Shown here: positions 16,912-25,308 of the stretch, in pieces | How the letters are laid out: the number at the start of each line of letters is the position of its first letter | How positions within the stretch are numbered: position 1 is the first letter of the stretch | Assembly: GCF_018373335.1 (NCBI RefSeq) | Contig: NZ_JAHAHH010000001.1 | Coordinates: 1 to 61,462 of the forward strand | Source of the DNA: Negativicoccus succinicivorans | GTDB taxonomy: Bacteria; Bacillota; Negativicutes; Veillonellales; Negativicoccaceae | Direction of reading: 5' to 3' | Length of the DNA: 61,462 nucleotides | The notes under the pieces: generated by a model | The model's database searches: none | What the model was told of the DNA's origin: nothing | What the model saw: the letters and a program-made list of their open reading frames with translations, nothing else | Made by a program: the position numbers and the translations under genes

Positions 16912-18021
16912 ATGAAATTATCGTTACCCACCCAAGCTTTACAATCGGCATTGGACCAAGTCAGCCGCGCCGCCGCACCGAAAGTCGGTAATAATGCGTA
17001 TGCGGGAATTTTATTGAGCGCTGCCGACAATATGTTGGAAATACAGGCGACGGATTACCAGGTCAGTGTACGGGTCCGCACGCCGGCGACCGTCACCGAA
17101 CCGGGTGAAACAGTCGTATTGGCCGCGTATTTGCCGGAATTGATCAAAAAGCTGCCGGCGGGTACGGTGGAAATCCAAAGTCAGACCGGTGCATCCACAT
17201 TATTGATTCGCGCGGGACGCAGTGAAAATGAAATGGTAACCGGCGTCGCCGGCGAATTTCCCCGTTTGGATGAATTGGATAATCCCCAACAATTTACGTT
17301 GCCTAGCGATCAGCTGCGCGATATGTACAGTCTGACGCAATTCGCTGTCGCGGGCGACAACCAACGTCCGATTTTCAGCGGCATTTTGTTGGAGGCGGGG
17401 GAGAAAGCGGCGCGCATGGTCGCTACCGATACGCACCGATTGGCATTGCGTGAAGTAGCGCTGGCGGATGCGTTGGCGCAGCCGGTGCGTTTGGTAATTC
17501 CCGAACGCGTGCTCGCCGATGTCGTGCGTCTGTTGCCGATGAATGAACCGGTCGATGTGACGATTTCCTGGCGTCGCGACTATGTCGCGTTCGAATTTGC
17601 GGGCGTGTATTTCGTGTCCAATCTGATCGCGGGCGAATTTCCGGATTATGAACGCGTGTTCCCGGCGCGTTTTGATGCGAAGGCGGTTATCGATCGGCGC
17701 GAATTTACCGCGGCGTTGGAACGAGCGGCCTTAATTTCGCGCAACATGGCGTATAAAACTGTTACCTTAAAATGGGGTAACGACAGTGTGGAAATCAGCG
17801 CGACGAGCGCCGAAGTGGGGAGCACGGAAGAAACATTACCGGTGGCCTATGAGGGGGAAGCATTGGAAATCGTGTTCAACTGCTTCTACTTGCTCGATAT
17901 TTTAAAACGTTCGACAGGCGATAAAATTACCCTGCACATCCTGCAAAACGGACCGATGCTTGTGGAACAGGAAAACGATCCGGATTACCGGTATGTGGTC
18001 ACGCCGATGCGAGGACATTAA
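16912..18021 (+). CDS. dnaN: DNA polymerase III beta sliding clamp
   Basis: A 369-residue DnaN with three repeated clamp domains, including the blocks VSVRVRTPATV, RPIFSGILLE, ATDTHRLALRE and the C-terminal VTPMR. A strong AAGGAGG site precedes the start. The protein forms the ring-shaped processivity clamp. Confidence 0.97.
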   Translation: MKLSLPTQALQSALDQVSRAAAPKVGNNAYAGILLSAADNMLEIQATDYQVSVRVRTPATVTEPGETVVLAAYLPELIKKLPAGTVEIQSQTGASTLLIRAGRSENEMVTGVAGEFPRLDELDNPQQFTLPSDQLRDMYSLTQFAVAGDNQRPIFSGILLEAGEKAARMVATDTHRLALREVALADALAQPVRLVIPERVLADVVRLLPMNEPVDVTISWRRDYVAFEFAGVYFVSNLIAGEFPDYERVFPARFDAKAVIDRREFTAALERAALISRNMAYKTVTLKWGNDSVEISATSAEVGSTEETLPVAYEGEALEIVFNCFYLLDILKRSTGDKITLHILQNGPMLVEQENDPDYRYVVTPMRGH

Positions 18022-18022
18022 G

Positions 18023-18241
18023 ATGCGGGAAATTACGATTCATACGCCTTTCATCGCGTTAAATGAACTGCTGAAACTCGCCGGCGTAGTGGGTTCGGGG
18101 GCGGAGGCGAAACTATTGATCCGCAGCGGTGAAGTTTGGGTCAACGGCGAACCTTGCACCGTAGTTCGCAAAAAAATTACCGCCAATGATCGCGTCGATG
18201 TGCCCGATCAGGGCAGCTTCGCGGTTGTGTCCGAAGCATGA
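18023..18241 (+). CDS. yaaA: S4-domain RNA-binding protein YaaA
   Basis: A 72-residue protein that is nearly all S4 domain, with LNELLKLAGVVGSGAEAK and SGEVWVNGEPC. The start at 18023 lies one base after the dnaN stop. It is the usual small gene between dnaN and recF in Firmicutes; its exact role is unknown. It overlaps recF by 4 nt. Confidence 0.92.
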   Translation: MREITIHTPFIALNELLKLAGVVGSGAEAKLLIRSGEVWVNGEPCTVVRKKITANDRVDVPDQGSFAVVSEA

Positions 18242-19311
18242 AAATCGCCACCGTTGCGGTGACGGATTTTCGCAGCTATGCGGAATATTCGCTGACGCTT
18301 TCCGCTCCGACGACATTGCTTTACGGCCCGAACGGTTGCGGCAAAACGAATCTTTTGGAAGCGATGTATCTCGCTTCCGTGGGAAAATCGCCGCGCACGA
18401 GTCATGATCGGCTGATGATTCGTCACAGCGCGGAAAGCGCCGCTGTTCGGGTCGATTTTACGCGCCATGAAGTCGCGCAAAAAATTCAAATCAATTTATA
18501 TAAAAATAAACGCAAAGAAATGTGGATCAATGCGACGCCGGTTCGCCAAAAAGAATTGGTCGGGACATTGCACACCGTTTATTTCGGGCCGGATGATTTG
18601 CAATTGATCAAAGGCAGTCCGCAGGGGCGGCGCCGTTTTTTGGATTTGAGTTTGGCGCGGGCGAACTCGCTATATTATGATGCGTTACTGCGCTACAATC
18701 GGATTTTGGCGCAGCGTAACCAACTGCTGAAAGCGCAGCGGGCGGCGGATTTGACACCGTGGGATGAGCAGCTGGCGACGCAGGCCGTCTATATTACCCG
18801 CGCGAGATTGCAGGCGTTGGAGGAGTGGAACAGGCTGGTCGGACCGACATCGCAAACCTGGTCAGCCGGAGATCTCAACGTGCATTTGAAATACCTGCGC
18901 TCGTATGCCAAAAGTGAAGATATTTCCAAAGAGGAGTATTTACATCTATATAAAGAAACGCTGGAACGTGATTTGAAAAGCGGTTTTACCTCCATCGGAC
19001 CGCATCGTGCCGATGTGGTGTTTTACCATGAGGATAAAAATTTGGCCGATTACGGATCGCAGGGCGAGCAGCGGCTCGCCATTTTGGCGTTAAAATTATC
19101 CGAAACCACGTATTTAAAAGAACATGTCGGCGAATTACCCGTGTTGCTGTTGGACGATGTCCTCAGCGAACTTGATGAGGAACGGCAACAGGAATTGTTA
19201 CGCTGGACCGCCGATCGGCAGTTGCAATTGATCATGACCGCCGCGTATCGTCCGAACCGGTTGCCGGAACCGGTCGATATGCGTTGCTTGGAGAAATCCC
19301 ATGGCGCATAA
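18238..19311 (+). CDS. recF: DNA replication and repair protein RecF
   Basis: A 357-residue SMC-like ATPase with Walker A YGPNGCGKTNLLEAM (about residue 29), signature YGSQGEQRLAIL and Walker B LLLDDVLSELDEER. It loads RecA at gaps with RecOR. The start overlaps yaaA by 4 nt. Confidence 0.97.
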   Translation: MKIATVAVTDFRSYAEYSLTLSAPTTLLYGPNGCGKTNLLEAMYLASVGKSPRTSHDRLMIRHSAESAAVRVDFTRHEVAQKIQINLYKNKRKEMWINATPVRQKELVGTLHTVYFGPDDLQLIKGSPQGRRRFLDLSLARANSLYYDALLRYNRILAQRNQLLKAQRAADLTPWDEQLATQAVYITRARLQALEEWNRLVGPTSQTWSAGDLNVHLKYLRSYAKSEDISKEEYLHLYKETLERDLKSGFTSIGPHRADVVFYHEDKNLADYGSQGEQRLAILALKLSETTYLKEHVGELPVLLLDDVLSELDEERQQELLRWTADRQLQLIMTAAYRPNRLPEPVDMRCLEKSHGA

Positions 19312-20140
19312 TTTAAGTCCTTTACAACAGGCGCTCGCCGTCTGGACGGAGCAATGGAAAGACCAGCCGCAAATGCGGTTGTACCGATTGCAGGAAAGCT
19401 GGCCCGAAGTCGTCGGCAAAATACTGGCGAAAAAATCCTTTATCGGTAAGTATGACGGCGCGATGGTCACGGTGCTTGCGGATAATTCCGTCTGGTTGAA
19501 TGAACTTTTTATTCAGCGGGAAAAAATTATCAAAAAATTGGCCGACCGATTTCCGGAATACACCATCACAGATTTGAAATTTGGCACCGGTCGCCGCGCG
19601 CAACAGGCGCCAAAGAAAGCGGCGGAAAAAAGGATACAGGAGCATATTCCCGCATTGACCGCGGCGCAGAAAGAAGAAGTGGCCGCGTTTTTTGCGGCGG
19701 TACCGGATCCGACCTTAAAACAATCGTTGATTCATTTGCGCGAACGGCAACTGGCGCTGGAATTGGCGCGACGGGAAGCGGGTTTTGTACCCTGCGGAGT
19801 CTGCCACCAGTTGACGGACGCGGTCGACGGTACTTGTGAAATGTGTAAGTTGCGCGCGCAGGCGCAAGAACGTCACGCCGTCACCCGCTATCTGAAAGAG
19901 CATCCGGCCGCATCGTATCGGGATATCATAGCGGCTGTGGGCACGAGCGAGAGCATGTATGCGCAGGCGCGGCAATACTTGATCTATCGCACGCTCGATC
20001 ATATCTATCACCGTGTGGAAACGGCGGCGGAGCAGGTCATGCTCGCGAGTTTACTCACCGGCATCGAACCGCAGGAACTGACGGAGGATCATGTCCGAAA
20101 TCTCTTGGCGAAGTTCGCGCGTAAAGCGGAAGATAAATAA
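19301..20140 (+). CDS. DUF721/DciA-like protein with C-terminal zinc ribbon
   Basis: A 279-residue protein. Residues 1-95 match the DUF721 (DciA) fold: WPEVVGKILAKKS, then VTVLADNSVWLNEL. DciA is the replicative-helicase operator in bacteria without DnaC/DnaI. Beyond it lies an unusual extension: a helical stretch, a zinc-ribbon-like CGVCH ... CEMC (about residues 166-186), and a helical tail with a possible HTH. Typical DUF721 proteins are 100-180 residues, so the extension nearly doubles the length. It overlaps recF by 11 nt and precedes gyrB, which supports a replication role. Confidence 0.8.
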   Translation: MAHNLSPLQQALAVWTEQWKDQPQMRLYRLQESWPEVVGKILAKKSFIGKYDGAMVTVLADNSVWLNELFIQREKIIKKLADRFPEYTITDLKFGTGRRAQQAPKKAAEKRIQEHIPALTAAQKEEVAAFFAAVPDPTLKQSLIHLRERQLALELARREAGFVPCGVCHQLTDAVDGTCEMCKLRAQAQERHAVTRYLKEHPAASYRDIIAAVGTSESMYAQARQYLIYRTLDHIYHRVETAAEQVMLASLLTGIEPQELTEDHVRNLLAKFARKAEDK

Positions 20141-20198
20141 CGTAAAATAAAAAATAAGCGAATTTTATTCGCCTCGACTCTTACCCCATATAAAAATC

Positions 20199-20226
20199 AA
20201 AAAAGGCCCGTAACGGGCTTATTTTG
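20199..20226. terminator. Terminator between the DUF721 gene and gyrB
   Basis: An AAGGCCCG / CGGGCTT hairpin around TAA, with A residues before it and a T-rich stretch after. A second small hairpin lies just upstream at about 20157-20171. Confidence 0.7.
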
Positions 20227-20302
20227 ATAAAATAAGTATATTTTTCAAATTATTTATAGTATACTGTATATATTAAGATAAAAATTTTGAAAAGAGGAAA
20301 CT

Positions 20303-22219
20303 ATGGCGGAAAACACTCGTAAAACCGGCTACGGCGCGCAGGATATTCAGGTCCTGGAAGGCTTGGAAGCCGTTCGTAAACGTCCGGGTATGTACATCGG
20401 CGATACTTCGTCGCGCGGTCTGCACCATTTGGTGTATGAAGTGGTGGACAACTCCATTGACGAAGCATTGGCCGGTTTCTGTACTCATATTGAAGTCACG
20501 ATTCATCAAGATAACAGCGTGACCGTGGTCGATGACGGCCGCGGCATTCCTGTCGATATGCATAAAACCGGTCGTCCCGCGATCGAAGTCGTGTTGACGG
20601 TGCTTCACGCCGGCGGTAAATTCGGCGGTGGCGGCTATACGATCTCGGGCGGTTTGCACGGCGTCGGCGTATCCGTCGTCAATGCCTTGTCCGAAAAAAT
20701 GGACGTACAGGTACAGCGCGGCGGTCAAACGCATGAAATCGCTTTCGCCCGCGGTCATATCAGTGAGCCTTTGCATTCGTACGGCCATGTCGAAACGACC
20801 GGCACCAAAGTGACCTTTTTACCGGATAAAGAAATTTTCACGGAAGGCGTGGAATTTTCGTTCGACACGCTCGCGTCGCGTTTCCGCGAACTTGCGTTCT
20901 TAAATAAAGGACTGCGCATTACATTAACGGACGAACGCGACGATGAAAAATATTCTGAAAGTTACCATTATGAAGGCGGTCTGAAATCCTTCGTCGAATA
21001 TTTGAATACGAATAAATCGACCATTCATCCGAATGTCATTGACTTTGAAGGGGATCGCGACGGCATTTTTATCGAAATCGCGATGCAGTACAATGACGGT
21101 TTCAGCGAAAATGTGTACTCTTTCGCCAACAATATCAACACCATTGAAGGCGGCACGCATTTATCCGGTTTCCGCGCCGCGTTGACGCGCACGATCAACG
21201 ACTATGCGCGGCGTTCCGGTCTGATTAAGGAAAATGAGGACAATCTTTCCGGTGACGACGTGCGCGAAGGTTTAACCGCCGTTATCAGCGTGAAAGTTCC
21301 CAATCCGCAGTTCGAAGGCCAGACGAAAACGAAACTCGGCAACAGCGAAGTCAAAGGGATTGCCGATACGCTGATTTCGGAAGGCTTGCGCATTTATCTG
21401 GAAGAACATCCGGTCGACGGCAAAAAAATTATTGAAAAGGCATTGCTTGCCAGTCGCGCGCGGGAAGCGGCCCGCAAAGCGCGCGAATTGACGCGCCGTA
21501 AAAACGCGCTCGAAGTCTCGAGCTTACCCGGCAAACTTGCCGATTGCTCTGAACGCAATCCGGAAATGACGGAAATTTATCTCGTCGAAGGTGACAGCGC
21601 GGGCGGCTCCGCGAAATCCGGCCGCGATCGTCGCTTCCAAGCGATTTTGCCCCTGCGCGGTAAAATTTTGAACGTTGAAAAAGCGCGCTTGGATCGCATT
21701 TTAAATAATGAAGAAATTCGTTCGATGATTACGGCGTTCGGTACCGGCATCGGACAGGAATTTGATCTCAGTAAATTGCGTTATTATAAAATTATCATCA
21801 TGACGGATGCCGATGTCGACGGCGCGCATATTCGTACCTTGCTGTTGACATTCTTCTACCGCTACCTCACTCCATTATTGGAAGAGGGGCACATTTATAT
21901 CGCGCAGCCGCCGCTGTACCAATTGCGCAAAGGGCGCAGCAAATGGTACATGTACAGTGACGAAGAGCTGGCGGAAAAACTCGATGAGGTCGGCCGGGAA
22001 AATATCACCGTGCAACGGTACAAAGGTCTCGGCGAAATGGACTCCGAACAACTTTGGGATACGACGATGAATCCGCAGTATCGCACGCTGTTGCAGGTCG
22101 GCATGGAAGATGCCATGGCGGCGGATCGGATTTTCACCGTACTGATGGGTGACAAAGTCGAACCGCGGCGGCGTTTCATTCAGGAAAACGCGAAAAATGT
22201 TACCAACCTCGATTTATAA
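20303..22219 (+). CDS. gyrB: DNA gyrase subunit B
   Basis: A 638-residue GyrB with the GHKL ATPase motif YEVVDNSIDEALAG, the GGLHGVGVSVVNALS lid and the TOPRIM motif YLVEGDSAGGSAKSGRDR followed by PLRGKILNVEKARL. The length suits gyrase B without the E. coli insertion. The quinolone-relevant region looks wild type. Its partner gyrA is about 25 kb away. Confidence 0.97.
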   Translation: MAENTRKTGYGAQDIQVLEGLEAVRKRPGMYIGDTSSRGLHHLVYEVVDNSIDEALAGFCTHIEVTIHQDNSVTVVDDGRGIPVDMHKTGRPAIEVVLTVLHAGGKFGGGGYTISGGLHGVGVSVVNALSEKMDVQVQRGGQTHEIAFARGHISEPLHSYGHVETTGTKVTFLPDKEIFTEGVEFSFDTLASRFRELAFLNKGLRITLTDERDDEKYSESYHYEGGLKSFVEYLNTNKSTIHPNVIDFEGDRDGIFIEIAMQYNDGFSENVYSFANNINTIEGGTHLSGFRAALTRTINDYARRSGLIKENEDNLSGDDVREGLTAVISVKVPNPQFEGQTKTKLGNSEVKGIADTLISEGLRIYLEEHPVDGKKIIEKALLASRAREAARKARELTRRKNALEVSSLPGKLADCSERNPEMTEIYLVEGDSAGGSAKSGRDRRFQAILPLRGKILNVEKARLDRILNNEEIRSMITAFGTGIGQEFDLSKLRYYKIIIMTDADVDGAHIRTLLLTFFYRYLTPLLEEGHIYIAQPPLYQLRKGRSKWYMYSDEELAEKLDEVGRENITVQRYKGLGEMDSEQLWDTTMNPQYRTLLQVGMEDAMAADRIFTVLMGDKVEPRRRFIQENAKNVTNLDL

Positions 22220-22242
22220 AAAACGGCTTCGGCCGTTTTTTT
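22217..22242 (+). terminator. gyrB terminator
   Basis: An AAAAACGGC-TTCG-GCCGTTTTTTT hairpin with a stable TTCG loop, overlapping the stop codon. Confidence 0.9.
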
Positions 22243-22507
22243 GTGCGAATTTTCCGTCAAATGTACGCGTATGAATGGTATGAATCCATTCACGGATAGT
22301 GAAATGTCACATCAAAAATAAAAATCGACTGAAATGATCTTAGTACCATATATGGGAATAAAAAGTAATATACTATTCTTCATCTACTATATACGCAGAT
22401 TAATTTGTTAAAATAGTGTCAAAATCAATGGAAACCGGAGAAAAAATGATGAAGTAGGGGGAAAAATAATAACAAAAAGGAATTTTTACGAAAAAAAGTA
22501 TTTTGGC

Positions 22508-22535
22508 TTGCATTTTCAGACCTTAATGCTATAAT
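22508..22535 (+). promoter_or_regulatory. Sigma-A-type promoter of the permease gene
   Basis: TTGCAT and TATAAT are separated by 16 bp. The rest of the 330-base gap (22243-22571) is AT-rich. It has a small GAATGG/CCATTC hairpin near 22275, but I see no gene and no lysine riboswitch. Confidence 0.7.
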
Positions 22536-22571
22536 TGACCTAATAAAAAAAGGAAAAGAAGGTGATGATAG

Positions 22572-24089
22572 ATGGCGGAACCTCATTTGACAGACGGCTA
22601 TCTTCCGGGAGAAGAGAATGCTCCGAAATTGAAACGCAGTCTGAAAGCACGTCATATGAACATGATCGCCATTGGCGGCGCCATCGGTACCGGCCTTTTC
22701 GTGGCCGGTGGGGAATCGGTTTCCCAAGCGGGCCCGGGCGGTGCGCTGCTCGCATATTCACTCATCGGTATCATGGTGTATTTCTTGATGACGAGCTTGG
22801 GGGAAATGGCCACTTACATGCCGGTCTCCGGTTCATTCGGAACGTACGCCGCGCGATTTGTGGATGAGGCATTCGGATTTGCACTCGGTTGGAACTACTG
22901 GTTCAATTGGGCCATTACATTGGCGGCGGAACTGGTCGCCAGTGCTCTGATTATGAAGTATTGGTTCCCCGATACACCGTCCATTGTCTGGAGCGCGTTA
23001 TTTTTTGTTCTGATCTTCGGCTTAAACTATATGTCGACGCGCTTATTCGGTGAAAGTGAATTTATTTTTGCCGGCGTGAAAGTCATGACCGTCATCGTGT
23101 TCCTCTTTGTCGGCGCATTGTTGATCCTCGGTATTGGCGCGGAATCGCCCGGATTTACGAACTGGACGGTCGGAGAGGCGCCGTTTGTCGGCGGCTGGGC
23201 GGCCGTTCTCGGGATTTTCATGATCGCCGGATTCTCGTTCCAGGGCACGGAAATGATCGGTGTCGCCGCGGGCGAATCGGAAAATCCGAAAGAAAACGTA
23301 CCGAAAGCGATCAATACGATTTTCTGGCGTATTCTGCTGTTTTATCTCGGTTCCTTTACGGTCATCGGCTTCCTGATTCCGTATACGGATCCCAACCTTT
23401 TGAACAGTTCGGTGGAAAATATTTCCATCAGTCCGTTTACGCTCGTTTTTGAACGTTTCGGTTTACCGGCGGCGGCGGGCATTTTAAATGCCGTTATTTT
23501 GACGGCGGTACTTTCGGCGGGCAACTCGGGCGTGTATGTATCGACCCGTATGCTGTACGCGTTGGCCGCAGAAGGCAAAGCGCCGAAAGCGTTTCTGAAA
23601 GTCAATCAACGCGGTATTCCGACCAATGCGTTATTTGCGACGGCTGCGTTCGGTATTGTCGCATTTCTCACGAGTCTCATTGGGGACGGCGTCACGTACA
23701 ATTGGCTGATCAACATCAGCGGCATGGCGGGCTTCATTACCTGGGTGGGCATCGCGATTTGTCACTATCGTTTCCGTCGCGCGTATATTCGCCAGGGTTA
23801 CGATTTGAATGATTTACCGTATAAAGCGTCGCTGTATCCCTTCGGTCCGATCTTCGCGTTGGTCCTGTGTCTGATTGTTATGGCGGGGCAGAACTACACC
23901 GCATTTACCGGTCAGGAAATTGACTGGTATGGCGCCAGCGTCGCGTACGTCGGCATTCCGGTATTCCTTGCCGTGCATTTCTGGTACAAACTGAAATACA
24001 AAACGAAATTAATTCCGCTGGAAGAAGTCAATTTGGATCCGCATGACGATGAATTGCTCGCGCAAAGCGGCGAAGAAGTCGATGACTGA
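22572..24089 (+). CDS. Amino acid permease, AAT family (LysP/GabP-like)
   Basis: A 505-residue APC-superfamily transporter with about 12 membrane segments. The N-terminal signature RHMNMIAIGGAIGTGLFVAGG and the GSFGTYAARFVDEAFGFALG block are typical of the AAT family (LysP, GabP, AroP). The overall pattern, including NYWFNWAITLAAELVA and SFQGTEMIGVAAGESENP, is closest to lysine permeases as I know them, but substrate assignment from sequence alone is uncertain. It is a single-gene unit with its own promoter and terminator. Confidence 0.85.
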   Translation: MAEPHLTDGYLPGEENAPKLKRSLKARHMNMIAIGGAIGTGLFVAGGESVSQAGPGGALLAYSLIGIMVYFLMTSLGEMATYMPVSGSFGTYAARFVDEAFGFALGWNYWFNWAITLAAELVASALIMKYWFPDTPSIVWSALFFVLIFGLNYMSTRLFGESEFIFAGVKVMTVIVFLFVGALLILGIGAESPGFTNWTVGEAPFVGGWAAVLGIFMIAGFSFQGTEMIGVAAGESENPKENVPKAINTIFWRILLFYLGSFTVIGFLIPYTDPNLLNSSVENISISPFTLVFERFGLPAAAGILNAVILTAVLSAGNSGVYVSTRMLYALAAEGKAPKAFLKVNQRGIPTNALFATAAFGIVAFLTSLIGDGVTYNWLINISGMAGFITWVGIAICHYRFRRAYIRQGYDLNDLPYKASLYPFGPIFALVLCLIVMAGQNYTAFTGQEIDWYGASVAYVGIPVFLAVHFWYKLKYKTKLIPLEEVNLDPHDDELLAQSGEEVDD

Positions 24090-24097
24090 ATCACAAT

Positions 24098-24127
24098 AAA
24101 AACGATCCCGAATGGGGTCGTTTTTTA
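24098..24127 (+). terminator. Permease terminator
   Basis: An AAAACGATCCC / GGGGTCGTTTT stem followed by T residues. Confidence 0.85.
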
Positions 24128-24252
24128 TTATACAAAAAGTTAAACAATGCAAGAAAAAGAAATAATAATTCGCCATTTACAAGGCCGATTGCTATAATAT
24201 ATCTAAACAAAAAAATCGCCGTGGCAAAAAGACGATAGATGGAGGCAGCATA

Positions 24253-25308
24253 ATGAAGCATTGGTGGCAATGGTTAATGTTGACGGTATTATGTTTGGCG
24301 GTGTGGGGATGCGGCAAAAGTTCGACAGCGGAAGTACCGCCGCCGTTGGTTAAAACGATGACGATCGGCGCGACGGAAACCGCTGCGGAACATTCATTTT
24401 CCGGCACGGTGCACGGTCGCACGGAATCTCCTTTAGGATTTCAAATTCCGGGGAAAATCGTGCATAAATTCGTGCAGTCCGGCGATCGTGTCCAAACGGG
24501 CGATCCCTTATTCTCGTTAGACGCGAATGATGTGGAAGCGCAAGTCGACGCGGCGCAGGGACAGGTCGACGCCGCCGCCGCACAATTGGAACTCGCGAAT
24601 AAAACACTCTCGCGTATGGAAACTCTCTATGCGCAAGACGCGATTTCCGCGCTGAAAATTGACGAAGTGCGCAGTAAACAGCAGTTGGCGCAAGCGCAGT
24701 ACGATCAGGCGCAGGCCGCTTTATACCGGGCGCAAAATCAGGCATCGTTCGCCACCTTGCGGGCGGATCGTGACGGTGTTATCGGCATGATCATGGCGGA
24801 AATCGGCCAGGTCGTCGGCGCGGGCATGCCGGTCGTGGCGATCGTCGATAACAGCAGTTTGGATGTGCAAATTTCTCTTACGGAAAAAAATATTTCTGAT
24901 TATCCGGTGGGCAGCTCCGCCGAAGTGACGTTCTGGGCGTTGCCGGACCAAAAATCGACGGCGGTGATGCGTGAAGTTTCACCGGCGCCGAATCCGAAAA
25001 CGGGAACCTATGACGCGAAGTTGACGCTCAGCGATCCGCCGGCGCAATTGGCACTCGGCAGTACCGCCGAAGTGCGTTTCACGGGCGCCTCCGGCGAGCA
25101 GATACTGGTACCTTTGAGCGCGCTTGCGCCGCAATCCAAAACGCCGGCCGTTTGGGTCGTGCGGGATGAGAAAGTCACTCTTGTTAACGTAACGACAGGG
25201 GCGTACCGAGGCGATCAGGTGGAAATTACCTCCGGTCTCAATAAAGGGGATCGGGTCGTCGTTGCCGGTGCGCAAAATCTGACGGAAGGGCAAGCGGTCC
25301 GGATATGA
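24253..25308 (+). CDS. RND efflux adaptor lipoprotein (membrane fusion protein)
   Basis: A 351-residue HlyD/AcrA-type periplasmic adaptor. The signal peptide ends in LAVWGC, a lipobox. It has a lipoyl-like domain (SPLGFQIPGKIVHKFVQSGD), a coiled-coil hairpin (about residues 95-160), a second lipoyl half (LRADRDGVIGMI) and the beta-barrel and membrane-proximal domains. It joins an RND pump to an outer-membrane channel. It overlaps the pump gene by 4 nt. No TolC-like channel gene is adjacent. Confidence 0.93.
   Translation: MKHWWQWLMLTVLCLAVWGCGKSSTAEVPPPLVKTMTIGATETAAEHSFSGTVHGRTESPLGFQIPGKIVHKFVQSGDRVQTGDPLFSLDANDVEAQVDAAQGQVDAAAAQLELANKTLSRMETLYAQDAISALKIDEVRSKQQLAQAQYDQAQAALYRAQNQASFATLRADRDGVIGMIMAEIGQVVGAGMPVVAIVDNSSLDVQISLTEKNISDYPVGSSAEVTFWALPDQKSTAVMREVSPAPNPKTGTYDAKLTLSDPPAQLALGSTAEVRFTGASGEQILVPLSALAPQSKTPAVWVVRDEKVTLVNVTTGAYRGDQVEITSGLNKGDRVVVAGAQNLTEGQAVRI

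Noticed and set aside
22243..22507. Lysine riboswitch before the LysP-like permease
   Set aside because: I found none of the conserved L-box blocks; only AT-rich sequence and a small hairpin.
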